Of a stretch of 47,055 bases of DNA, positions 1 through 6,701 are shown in pieces; position 1 is the first letter of the stretch; every line of letters starts with the position of its first letter. The translations under genes were made by a program, and so were the position numbers. The notes under the pieces are model-generated. The model ran no database searches, was not told where the DNA came from, and saw only the letters and a program-made list of their open reading frames with translations. This stretch comes from Treponema sp. (GTDB lineage: Bacteria; Spirochaetota; Spirochaetia; Treponematales; Treponemataceae), in NCBI GenBank assembly GCA_022510925.1, contig JAFLSO010000013.1:1-47055 (forward strand), written 5' to 3'.

Positions 1-1
1 C

Positions 2-127
2 GAGTTCAAGGACATGAGCGCGCCGATAGCGGCAAAACATCTCACAGAAAAAATGGAGCAGGTGATTCGCGGCGCGGGCGAGGAATACAAAAAAACCTAC
101 ACCGGCAGAACGATGAATAATTTTTAG
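2..127 (+). CDS. C-terminal end of an unidentified protein (partial)
   Basis: An open frame enters from the left edge and ends at TAG 125-127, giving 41 residues that finish in ...TYTGRTMNNF. The composition is helical and charged (many K, E, Q) and I do not recognise the family. It is followed after 35 bases by the aldolase at 163, on the same strand and with its own Shine-Dalgarno sequence, so the two may share a transcript. Nothing more can be said without the upstream sequence. Confidence 0.55.
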   Translation, partial: EFKDMSAPIAAKHLTEKMEQVIRGAGEEYKKTYTGRTMNNF

Positions 128-162
128 GAGAAGGCCGCACAAGGCTACAAGGAGGACTCTAT

Positions 163-861
163 ATGAAGTATTTTTTAGACAGCGCCAAGCTTGACGAGAT
201 TCAGAAAGCCTACGAGACTTTCGGCATTGACGGCGTGACCACGAATCCCAAGCACATAATGAGCAGCGGGAAGCCTTTTATGACGTGCATAAAGGACATA
301 GCCGCATGGGTCGAGAAAGAGGGGCTTGAGGGCTGCAACACTTTCCCTGTCTCTGTGGAGATAAATCCTAATCTGGGCTCCAGACCGGAGGACGCCCCGC
401 AGATGATAGAGGAGGCGCTAAGAATATCCGAGATTTCAAAAAACTTCGTGATAAAGATTCCGTGCACTCCCGCAGGCATAACGGCCGCGCGCGCACTGGA
501 GAAAGAATACGTCCGCACAAACGTTACGTTAGTTTTCTCCGCCGCGCAGGCTTTGTGGCCCGCCAAGAACGGCTCGCTTTTTGTCTCTCCGTTCATAGGC
601 TGGAAAGAGGACAACGGCGAGGATTGCAGGAAGTACATCCAGGACATAGTGACCATCTATAAGAACTACGGTTTTTATGGAAAGACCCAGATTATAGCGG
701 CGGCGGTGCGCAGCCCCAAGCAGATAGTGGACTGCGCCGTGGCGGGATGTGACATAGTTACGGCAGGGCTCGCGGTCTACGAGGCCAGTTTGAATCATGC
801 GTACACCGCGCAGGGAATGGACATTTTTGTGGACGCATGGAACAACACCGCGAAAGACTAA
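163..861 (+). CDS. Transaldolase / fructose-6-phosphate aldolase (FSA/TalC-like) family protein
   Basis: This 232-residue protein has the length and motifs of the small transaldolase/FSA class: an N-terminal FLDSA strand, a VTTNP motif near residues 25-29, and the Schiff-base lysine in FVIKIP (about Lys98). Family members make or break C3-C4 bonds of sugar phosphates in the cytoplasm. The usual TTNPS/T is TTNPK here, and the stretch around residues 125-150 (LVFSAAQALWPAK...SPFIGWKED) is family-like but divergent. Substrate is therefore uncertain: transaldolase, FSA, or a specialised sugar-phosphate aldolase. A strong AAGGAGG lies just before the ATG. Its last 4 bases overlap the convergent Nudix gene. 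Confidence 0.85.
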   Translation: MKYFLDSAKLDEIQKAYETFGIDGVTTNPKHIMSSGKPFMTCIKDIAAWVEKEGLEGCNTFPVSVEINPNLGSRPEDAPQMIEEALRISEISKNFVIKIPCTPAGITAARALEKEYVRTNVTLVFSAAQALWPAKNGSLFVSPFIGWKEDNGEDCRKYIQDIVTIYKNYGFYGKTQIIAAAVRSPKQIVDCAVAGCDIVTAGLAVYEASLNHAYTAQGMDIFVDAWNNTAKD

Positions 862-1328
862 AGCGCCTTTCCGTTCAGCATAGCCTTAACAAGGGAGCCT
901 TTCTCGTAAACTAATTTAAGCGAGAAAAAAGGCTCCCCCTTTTCCAGAAGATTAAAGAAAATCTTATCGCCCTCCCACAGGGCAAGTTTATCCAGGTCAG
1001 ACTTTTTTACCCACTCAAGCTTTCCCTCATCGCAGTCCTTTAAATCGCCGGAGAAATCCGCGCTGGTGAAAAGGTGCATGTACTCCGCGGGATTTGAGTC
1101 CAGGCAGAACGTTACTATGCCGCGGAAAGAAAAAGAATTCAGCGTGAGGCCCGTCTCCTCGTAAACCTCGCGCAGAAGGCATTCCTCCGGGCTCTCGCCG
1201 CACTCAAAATGTCCGCCCACACCTATCCATTTATCATGGTTCTCGTCATCCTTTTTAGTCACGCGGTGAAGCATCAGATACGAGCCCTCTTTTTCTATAT
1301 AACATAAAGTCGTAAGCTGGCTTTTCAT
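858..1328 (-). CDS. Nudix hydrolase (MutT-like)
   Basis: A 156-residue protein with a full Nudix box starting at about Gly39 (GX5EX7REUXEEXGU: GHFECGE...REVYEETGL). Such enzymes hydrolyse nucleoside diphosphates linked to another group; members this close to MutT commonly clean oxidised or non-canonical NTPs, but the substrate cannot be read from sequence. The start MKSQLTTLCYIEKEGSYLMLHR fits the family. No Shine-Dalgarno sequence precedes the ATG; instead a TATAGT hexamer lies seven bases upstream, suggesting a leaderless or nearly leaderless mRNA. The gene is convergent with the aldolase, overlapping by 4 bases. Confidence 0.88.
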   Translation of the reverse strand: MKSQLTTLCYIEKEGSYLMLHRVTKKDDENHDKWIGVGGHFECGESPEECLLREVYEETGLTLNSFSFRGIVTFCLDSNPAEYMHLFTSADFSGDLKDCDEGKLEWVKKSDLDKLALWEGDKIFFNLLEKGEPFFSLKLVYEKGSLVKAMLNGKAL

Positions 1329-1365
1329 GCCCTGAACTATAGCGTCTGCGGGCGCGGATGTTCAA
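1329..1365 (-). promoter_or_regulatory. Candidate promoter of the Nudix gene, almost no 5' UTR
   Basis: Read on the minus strand: TTGAAC at 1365-1360, an 18-base spacer, TATAGT at 1341-1336, then seven bases to the ATG at 1328. The predicted +1 falls at the start codon. Part of a recurring pattern in this window. Confidence 0.45.
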
Positions 1366-1451
1366 CAGGGGCACGCCGTTTATTCCGTAAAAAACTGATA
1401 AATAACGGCATTTTTTTAAGCGTTTAAGCCCGCATATGAAAAGTCTGGAAT

Positions 1452-1480
1452 TTTACCGCAGGGCGTGTTATTTTTATATT
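1452..1480 (+). promoter_or_regulatory. Candidate sigma70-type promoter of the GH43 gene
   Basis: TTTACC (1452-1457), 17-base spacer, TATATT (1475-1480), about 38 bases before the ATG at 1519, which has its own GGAGG Shine-Dalgarno sequence. Each hexamer is imperfect but the spacing is ideal. Confidence 0.5.
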
Positions 1481-1518
1481 AAAGGGTAAGCGGAATTTTA
1501 AATTTTACCGGAGGTTAT

Positions 1519-3255
1519 ATGAATTTTTCAAAGACTACACGGGGGGGGGTATCAAAAGTCCTCCTGCTATGCGGCACGTTCCTTTGCATGGCCGCGCTGT
1601 TCTATGGCTGTCCGCAGGCAGATACATTTGAGTATGAGAGCCCCACGTACAACGACAATTATGTGGGCATCGCAAACTGGGCAAATAAGGCCAGATGGAA
1701 CCTTGCCAACACCCACGACCCCACAGTGTTCAAATGGACTGACGGCTACTGGTATATGTTCGGCACGGACGCGAGCTACGGAGACGAGCACGTAAAGGCC
1801 ACCTCCGGAAAGCACTTTCAGGGCAAGCGCTCAAAAGACCTGGTGAACTGGGAATATGTTCCCGGCATTATGGACGAGGCGCCCGACTGGATAGTGGACA
1901 AGCTGAACGAGTACCGCACGCAAATGAATGTACCAACACTCAAAAAATCAGAGATAAGCTGGGGATTCTGGGCACCATGCGCCCGCGTAGTTGATGGCAA
2001 AGTGCGCATGTACTACAGCATAGTCGTGGACAATTACATAAAAACCGGAAGGAAAAACACCGCTGCAAACTATGACGGCTCCTGGACTGAGCGCGCGTTC
2101 ATAGGCGTGGCGGAGAGCACTAACCCCAACGGCGGCCCTTCCGCATGGGAGGACAAAGGCTTTGTGGTGTGCTCATCGAGCGACCTTGGGAAAGACGGCT
2201 GGGCTCGGGAAGCTAAAGACAACTGGGAGGGATACTTTTACTTTAACGCCATAGACCCCACGTACTTTATAGACGATAACGGAACCCACTGGATGGTGTA
2301 CGGAAGCTGGCACTCCGGGTTCGCGCTGGTGCAAATAAACCCAGAGACAGGAAAAGTAACAAAAGACGGCAAAACTGACTTTGAGATGGGCGTTCCCTGG
2401 GGCAGCAGCGCCGCGGAGCTTGAGACAAACGGATACGGCAAAAGGATATTCAGCCGCGGAACAAGCCGCTGGCAGCCTGCGGAAGGCCCGGAGCTGGTCA
2501 AGTACAACGGCTACTACTGGCTTTTCTTTGCGAATGACGGCCTTGATGTTCCCTATCAGACACGGGTTGTGCGCGCGGAGAAAATAGAGGGCCCCTATTA
2601 TGCGGTGGAGGGCTCTGAAATCACAAATGACGTTGACGGCAAGCGCAATAAAAGCACAAACATTTATCCCTTACTGACCCACCCGTACAAATTCAGCGGC
2701 ACTTCAGACAACACTTACGGCTCAAACTACGGCTGGGTTGGCATAAGCCACTGCGCCATCTTTAACGACGGCGATGACTGGTACTATATGAGCCAGCAGC
2801 GTCTGCCAGTAAATGTGGCCGGCAACCCTTATTCAAACGCTATAATGATGGGCGGTGTACGAAGAATTGTGTGGAGCCCCACCGGAGGAAACCCCGACCT
2901 GTGGCCTATGGTCCTCCCGGAGCGCTACGGCGGCATCCCTGACAAAAGCCCTGTAAAAGAGAACGAGATTCCGGGAACATGGCAGCACATAGACCTTAAG
3001 TATGAGTACAGAGAGATGGACATATCCAAAAAACTTACCCTTAGCGCAAACAAAACCATGAGCGGTGCCTTAAAAGGAACATGGAGCTTCGATGAGGACA
3101 AGCAGCAGCTGACTTTTACGCCTGATGGCGGAGCCGCCGTAACTGTAACCGTTGCGCGCGAGCTTGACTGGGAGAAAGTTCCCCGCACGCCCACAATCGT
3201 CTATGCCGGCACACAGAAAAACCTTAACACAACGTACTGGGGAAAGAAAAGCTGA
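1519..3255 (+). CDS. Glycoside hydrolase family 43 lipoprotein, probable arabinan endo-1,5-alpha-L-arabinosidase
   Basis: A 578-residue exported enzyme. The N-terminus has a charged start, a hydrophobic stretch and a lipobox ending at Cys31 (ALFYGC), so it is probably anchored in a membrane and faces outwards or the periplasm. The five-bladed GH43 propeller follows: catalytic-base Asp67 in THDPTVF, a pKa-setting Asp near 246 (NAIDPTYF) and the acid Glu322 in PAEGPEL. From about residue 475 comes a small beta-rich domain (GTWQHIDLKYEYREM...) like the C-terminal domain of GH43 arabinanases. The likely role is cutting plant arabinan. A G9 tract at 1541-1549 inside codons 8-11 makes the frame prone to slippage. 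A hairpin terminator follows the stop. Confidence 0.88.
   Translation: MNFSKTTRGGVSKVLLLCGTFLCMAALFYGCPQADTFEYESPTYNDNYVGIANWANKARWNLANTHDPTVFKWTDGYWYMFGTDASYGDEHVKATSGKHFQGKRSKDLVNWEYVPGIMDEAPDWIVDKLNEYRTQMNVPTLKKSEISWGFWAPCARVVDGKVRMYYSIVVDNYIKTGRKNTAANYDGSWTERAFIGVAESTNPNGGPSAWEDKGFVVCSSSDLGKDGWAREAKDNWEGYFYFNAIDPTYFIDDNGTHWMVYGSWHSGFALVQINPETGKVTKDGKTDFEMGVPWGSSAAELETNGYGKRIFSRGTSRWQPAEGPELVKYNGYYWLFFANDGLDVPYQTRVVRAEKIEGPYYAVEGSEITNDVDGKRNKSTNIYPLLTHPYKFSGTSDNTYGSNYGWVGISHCAIFNDGDDWYYMSQQRLPVNVAGNPYSNAIMMGGVRRIVWSPTGGNPDLWPMVLPERYGGIPDKSPVKENEIPGTWQHIDLKYEYREMDISKKLTLSANKTMSGALKGTWSFDEDKQQLTFTPDGGAAVTVTVARELDWEKVPRTPTIVYAGTQKNLNTTYWGKKS
1541..1549 (+). repeat. G9 homopolymer inside the GH43 coding start
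   Basis: Nine consecutive G within codons 8-11 (Arg-Gly-Gly-Val), upstream of the signal peptide core. Loss or gain of one G would shift the frame before the lipobox. Poly-G tracts are known phase-variation sites in Treponema pallidum; here this is inference. Confidence 0.9.
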
Positions 3256-3296
3256 GCATAAGGCTCACGGAAGAAAGGCACAATTACCGCACATAG

Positions 3297-3322
3297 GCCG
3301 CACCGTTACGGTGCGGCTTTTT
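3297..3322 (+). terminator. Rho-independent terminator after the GH43 gene
   Basis: Perfect 9-bp stem GCCGCACCG / CGGTGCGGC with a 3-base loop (TTA), followed by T5 at 3318-3322. Confidence 0.9.
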
Positions 3323-3362
3323 GTTACCGCAGGACCAAAAGGCCTACGCCCGATTGCAGGGG

Positions 3363-3430
3363 CCCGCGGAGCGGGTTGCGCAGCAATGGAGTTTACGGAA
3401 CCCCGGAAAGCGGGGCACGGATACGGTGCC
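3363..3430 (+). repeat. Cluster of short GC-rich hairpins between GH43 terminator and DUF1538 gene
   Basis: Four inverted repeats in 70 bases: CCCGC-GGA-GCGGG (3363-3375), TTGC-GCA-GCAA (3376-3386), CCCCG-GAAAG-CGGGG (3401-3415) and GGCAC-N7-GTGCC (3414-3430). The last two overlap by two bases. There is no T-run after any of them, so they are not ordinary terminators. They lie upstream of the DUF1538 promoter, so are probably not in its mRNA. Candidate dispersed palindromic element or small structured RNA; no known family recognised. Confidence 0.45.
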
Positions 3431-3502
3431 TGTTATGCTCTGGAACTGCGCTGCCACAGAGGATTCCGTCCGAACAGTATAGTTCCCTTATTTATATTTT
3501 TG

Positions 3503-3511
3503 TGCTAGAAT
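3503..3511 (+). promoter_or_regulatory. Extended -10 promoter of the DUF1538-PII-birA operon
   Basis: TGC followed by TAGAAT (3506-3511), an extended -10, about 30 bases before the ATG at 3541. A -35 match is poor (TTCCCT at 17 bases), which extended -10 promoters tolerate. A GGAG lies about nine bases before the ATG. Confidence 0.5.
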
Positions 3512-3540
3512 CCACAAAAAATTCTTGGAGTTAAGGCTAA

Positions 3541-5127
3541 ATGAATCTGCTTCTGAAATTTAAAGAAACACTTTCTTCCGTGCTTCCCATCATGGCTGCG
3601 GTGGTGATTCTGTCCGTAACCGTGGCGCCGCTGGGAGCATCGCTCATAGCCAGATTTTTAGTGGGCGGCGTTCTGCTCATCACAGGGCTTACCATTTTTC
3701 TTTTGGGCGTGGACGTGGGAATCTTACCCATAGGAGAGCGGAGCGGAGCGGCCCTTACCGCTAAGAAAAATCTTCCGCTGCTTCTGGGCGTGGCGTTCAT
3801 AATCGGCATGATGGTGACCATAGCGGAGCCAGACGTGCAGGTTCTGGCGGACCAGATAAAGAACGTTAGCGCGGACGTGAACAGATGGGTTCTTATTTTT
3901 ATGATAGCGGTGGGCGTGGGACTTTTCGTGATGCTGGGGCTTCTGCGCACGGTCCTCTCGCTTTCCTTGAAGTGGTTTCTTATAGTCTCATACATTCTGG
4001 TTTTTGCGCTCGCATTCCTGTGCCCGCAGACTTTTCAGGGAGTGGCGTTCGATGCGGGAGGCGCCACCACGGGCCCCATGACGGTGCCTTTCATAATGGC
4101 GCTGGGCGTGGGCGTGGCGGCAGTCCGCTCCACCGGAAAAAAGCACGGCGAGAACGGGGCGGAGGAGGATTCCGGTAAATCAGAGAGCGATGACTCTTTC
4201 GGGCTTACGGGAATAGCCAGCGTGGGCCCCATAGCCGCCGTGTGCCTTTACGGAATAATCTTAAGATTCTTCGGAGATGCTGGCGGCGCTGATGCGGCAA
4301 GCGCAGCGCATGAGGCGGAAGGCGAGGTCTTAAGCTCCGGGCTTCGTGTGTTCCTGGAGCTGGTGCCGTCCACTTTAAAGGAAGTGAGCATGGCCCTGCT
4401 TCCTCTGGTGATTATGTTCGTGGTGTTTCAGATTTTTCTTCTGAAAATGCCGCCCATGCAGGTGCGCCGCATGGTTGTGGGTGTGGTTTACAGTTTTGTG
4501 GGCCTGGTGATTTTTCTTATAGGCGTGAACGGAGGTTTTATGCCGGCAGGACGGGCCCTGGGCGAGACGCTCGGAAGCTACGCCGTAAGCCGCGGCGGCA
4601 TGTGGGTGGCGCTTCTTACCTTTGTGGGCGTTCTGTTCGGCGCGGTGGTGGTTTGCGCGGAGCCGGCCGTGTGGGTGCTCACTGAGCAGGTAGAAAGCGT
4701 TTCCGGCGGCACCATAAAAAGAAAAGTGATGCTGGTGGCCCTAAGCGCGGGAGTTGCCATCTCCATAGGGCTAAGCATGCTGCGTGTTCTTTATGAATTC
4801 AGCCTGTGGTACATACTCATTCCAGGCTACGCTCTTGCGCTTATACTGACTTTCTTCTGCCCGCCGCTCTTTATGGGCATAGCGTTTGACTCCGGCGGAG
4901 TAGCGTCCGGCCCCATGACAAGCACATTCATCCTGTCATTCACGCTGGGAGCGTCCATAGCAGGCGGAGGGAATCCCGTCACAAACGCGTTCGGCGTAAT
5001 CGCGCTTGTGGCCATGACACCCCTCATAGCGATTCAGATTCTGGGGATAACGTTCAGAATAAAAAATGAGCGCGCAAAAAAGCAAAACGCGCTCCTGCAA
5101 AATAAAACAGAGGAGGTAAACGCATGA
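3541..5127 (+). CDS. Duplicated DUF1538 integral membrane protein (putative transporter)
   Basis: A 528-residue, very hydrophobic protein made of two homologous halves joined by a charged linker (about 198-265). The same motifs recur in each half: AEPDVQVLADQI (95-106) and AEPAVWVLTEQV (373-384); GVAFDAGGATTGPMT (167-181) and GIAFDSGGVASGPMT (446-460). This matches the DUF1538 family, which I know as multi-pass membrane proteins of unknown substrate often encoded beside PII-like proteins. The buried acidic residues in AEP and the DxGG...GPMT re-entrant-like motif suggest an ion or small-solute pathway with inverted or pseudo-twofold symmetry; that is inference. Stop and next start overlap (ATGA), implying translational coupling with the PII-like gene. 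Confidence 0.85.
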   Translation: MNLLLKFKETLSSVLPIMAAVVILSVTVAPLGASLIARFLVGGVLLITGLTIFLLGVDVGILPIGERSGAALTAKKNLPLLLGVAFIIGMMVTIAEPDVQVLADQIKNVSADVNRWVLIFMIAVGVGLFVMLGLLRTVLSLSLKWFLIVSYILVFALAFLCPQTFQGVAFDAGGATTGPMTVPFIMALGVGVAAVRSTGKKHGENGAEEDSGKSESDDSFGLTGIASVGPIAAVCLYGIILRFFGDAGGADAASAAHEAEGEVLSSGLRVFLELVPSTLKEVSMALLPLVIMFVVFQIFLLKMPPMQVRRMVVGVVYSFVGLVIFLIGVNGGFMPAGRALGETLGSYAVSRGGMWVALLTFVGVLFGAVVVCAEPAVWVLTEQVESVSGGTIKRKVMLVALSAGVAISIGLSMLRVLYEFSLWYILIPGYALALILTFFCPPLFMGIAFDSGGVASGPMTSTFILSFTLGASIAGGGNPVTNAFGVIALVAMTPLIAIQILGITFRIKNERAKKQNALLQNKTEEVNA

Positions 5128-5786
5128 CAAAATACGTGCTGCTCACTGCGGTTGTTCCCCACGACAAAGCGGATTTAATCTCCAATGCGGCGAATGCTGC
5201 GGGAAGTTCCGGCGGAACCGTGTTCATGGGACGCAGGATAAGTCCTAACGGCGTGATAGCGACTCTGGGTCTGGGCGGGCAAACGCTGGACCTGGTTACT
5301 ATCCTTACGGAGAGAGAAAAGAAAAGTCACATAATAGATTCTATAGTCAGCGCTACAGAAAATGAAAAGCAGAATTTCGGGACCATTTACAGCCTGGACG
5401 TAAATTCCATGCTTAAGACCGGAACAGTTACTAAAGGAGAAGATTCCATGAACGAGACAAAAAACCGCGAGCTTATAACAGTGATTCTTAACAAAGGCTA
5501 CGCCGATGACGCCATGGCCGCCGCACGAAAGGCAGGAGCGGGCGGAGGAACGGTGATAAACGCGCGAGGAACTGCGCGTGAGGACGACGCGAAATTCTTC
5601 GGAATGCATATAGTCCCGGAAAAAGAGATGCTGATGATTGTGGTGGAGCAGGAGAAAAAAGAGGCCGTTCTGGAATCCATACGCACCCTGCCCTGCCTGG
5701 CTGAGCCCGGAAGCGGAATAGCGTTCTGCGCTGGAATAGAGGACTTCATGCTCCTAGGAAAAAAATCCTCCGGCGAGGGGCAATAG
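5124..5786 (+). CDS. Tandem two-domain PII-like signalling protein
   Basis: 220 residues containing two PII-type ferredoxin-like domains in one chain: about 1-100 and 114-213. The register is shown by the repeated element AANAAGSSGGTVFMGR (22-37) and AARKAGAGGGTVINAR (133-148), the position before the T-loop in PII proteins; the second domain also has the typical IVVEQEKKEAVLESI strand-helix. PII proteins form trimers that bind adenine nucleotides and a small effector and control transporters through the T-loop. Fusion of two domains means a trimer would contain six domains, or an asymmetric ring. The T-loop of neither copy has the canonical uridylylated Tyr context that I can identify. It overlaps the DUF1538 gene by 4 bases, so it very likely regulates that membrane protein. 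Confidence 0.85.
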   Translation: MTKYVLLTAVVPHDKADLISNAANAAGSSGGTVFMGRRISPNGVIATLGLGGQTLDLVTILTEREKKSHIIDSIVSATENEKQNFGTIYSLDVNSMLKTGTVTKGEDSMNETKNRELITVILNKGYADDAMAAARKAGAGGGTVINARGTAREDDAKFFGMHIVPEKEMLMIVVEQEKKEAVLESIRTLPCLAEPGSGIAFCAGIEDFMLLGKKSSGEGQ

Positions 5787-5791
5787 AGCAA

Positions 5792-6646
5792 ATGCCTCGC
5801 GGATTCAATGCGGAGAATTTCTGGGCAGAGCATACAAAGCACAAAGAGATTTACCTTGAGAAAGAAAAGGTTATTTTCTTTGACGAGATAGACAGCACTA
5901 ACTCAGAGCTTCTTCGCAGGCTCACGGACTGCTCTCCTGATAATCTTGCGACAATGAAAAACACCCTGCTCGTAAGCGCCACGCAGACCGCAGGTAAAGG
6001 CAGAATGTCACGCGGCTTCTGGTCGCCTAGGAACACGGGCATTTACTTTTCTTTCTGCGTAATGCCTGAGGATGGCGTGCGCAACGCCGCGGACTTCACG
6101 GTATGCGCGGGCATAGCGGTGTGCCGCGCCGCAGAGAGAATTTTTTTTAACGGAAAGAGAGCCCTTCAGATAAAGTGGGTGAACGACGTGCTTTTTAACG
6201 GGCTTAAGATCTGCGGCATACTCACGGAGGGCATGGCCGTGCCAGGCTCAGAGAAAGTCTCTGCGGCAGTCATAGGAATAGGCATAAACATCGCCATGCC
6301 AAAGAGCGCGCCGTCGGAAATAGCCTCCAGGATGGGGGGCATAATCCCGGAAGAAGACGTGGCGCGGTGGGAAGAAAATAATTCCGCGGACATAAGGATA
6401 ACCCTGCTTTCTGAGGTGATGCACGAGCTTACGTCCATAATTTTCAAAAAAGAGAATATCATAAAAGAGTATCAGAGCCGCTCATGGCTTACGGGGAAGA
6501 CAGTGCTAGTAAAACCGCTTGCGGGCACTGAGGACAGCGGCTATCCCGCCAAAGTCCTGGGAATCACCGACTCCGCCGGGCTTTTAGTACGGACGGAAGA
6601 CGGAGAGACCAGGGAGCTTTTTTCCGGCGAGGTTACGCTGCATTAG
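5792..6646 (+). CDS. birA: Biotin--[acetyl-CoA-carboxylase] ligase, class I
   Basis: 284 residues. The ligase core shows the biotinyl-AMP loop GKGRMSRGFWSP (69-80) and the lysine-containing KWVNDVLFNGLKICGILTEG segment (128-147), then a small C-terminal SH3-like domain. The enzyme attaches biotin to carrier proteins of carboxylases in the cytoplasm. There is no N-terminal winged-helix domain, so it should not act as a transcriptional repressor. It starts six bases after the PII-like stop, with GAGGGG as Shine-Dalgarno sequence, so it belongs to the same operon. The link to a PII/DUF1538 pair could be fortuitous or may point to bicarbonate/biotin metabolism. It converges with tex across 55 bases. 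Confidence 0.92.
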   Translation: MPRGFNAENFWAEHTKHKEIYLEKEKVIFFDEIDSTNSELLRRLTDCSPDNLATMKNTLLVSATQTAGKGRMSRGFWSPRNTGIYFSFCVMPEDGVRNAADFTVCAGIAVCRAAERIFFNGKRALQIKWVNDVLFNGLKICGILTEGMAVPGSEKVSAAVIGIGINIAMPKSAPSEIASRMGGIIPEEDVARWEENNSADIRITLLSEVMHELTSIIFKKENIIKEYQSRSWLTGKTVLVKPLAGTEDSGYPAKVLGITDSAGLLVRTEDGETRELFSGEVTLH

Positions 6647-6701
6647 GCAACGCCCCGGGCACAACGCTCGGAACGCGCCTTAAACCGCAGTCTCCGGCCG
6701 C

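Noticed and set aside
3152-3508. A 118-codon plus-strand frame across the end of the GH43 gene
   Set aside because: It runs through the terminator hairpin and the hairpin cluster, has low-complexity Arg/Ala content and no Shine-Dalgarno sequence.
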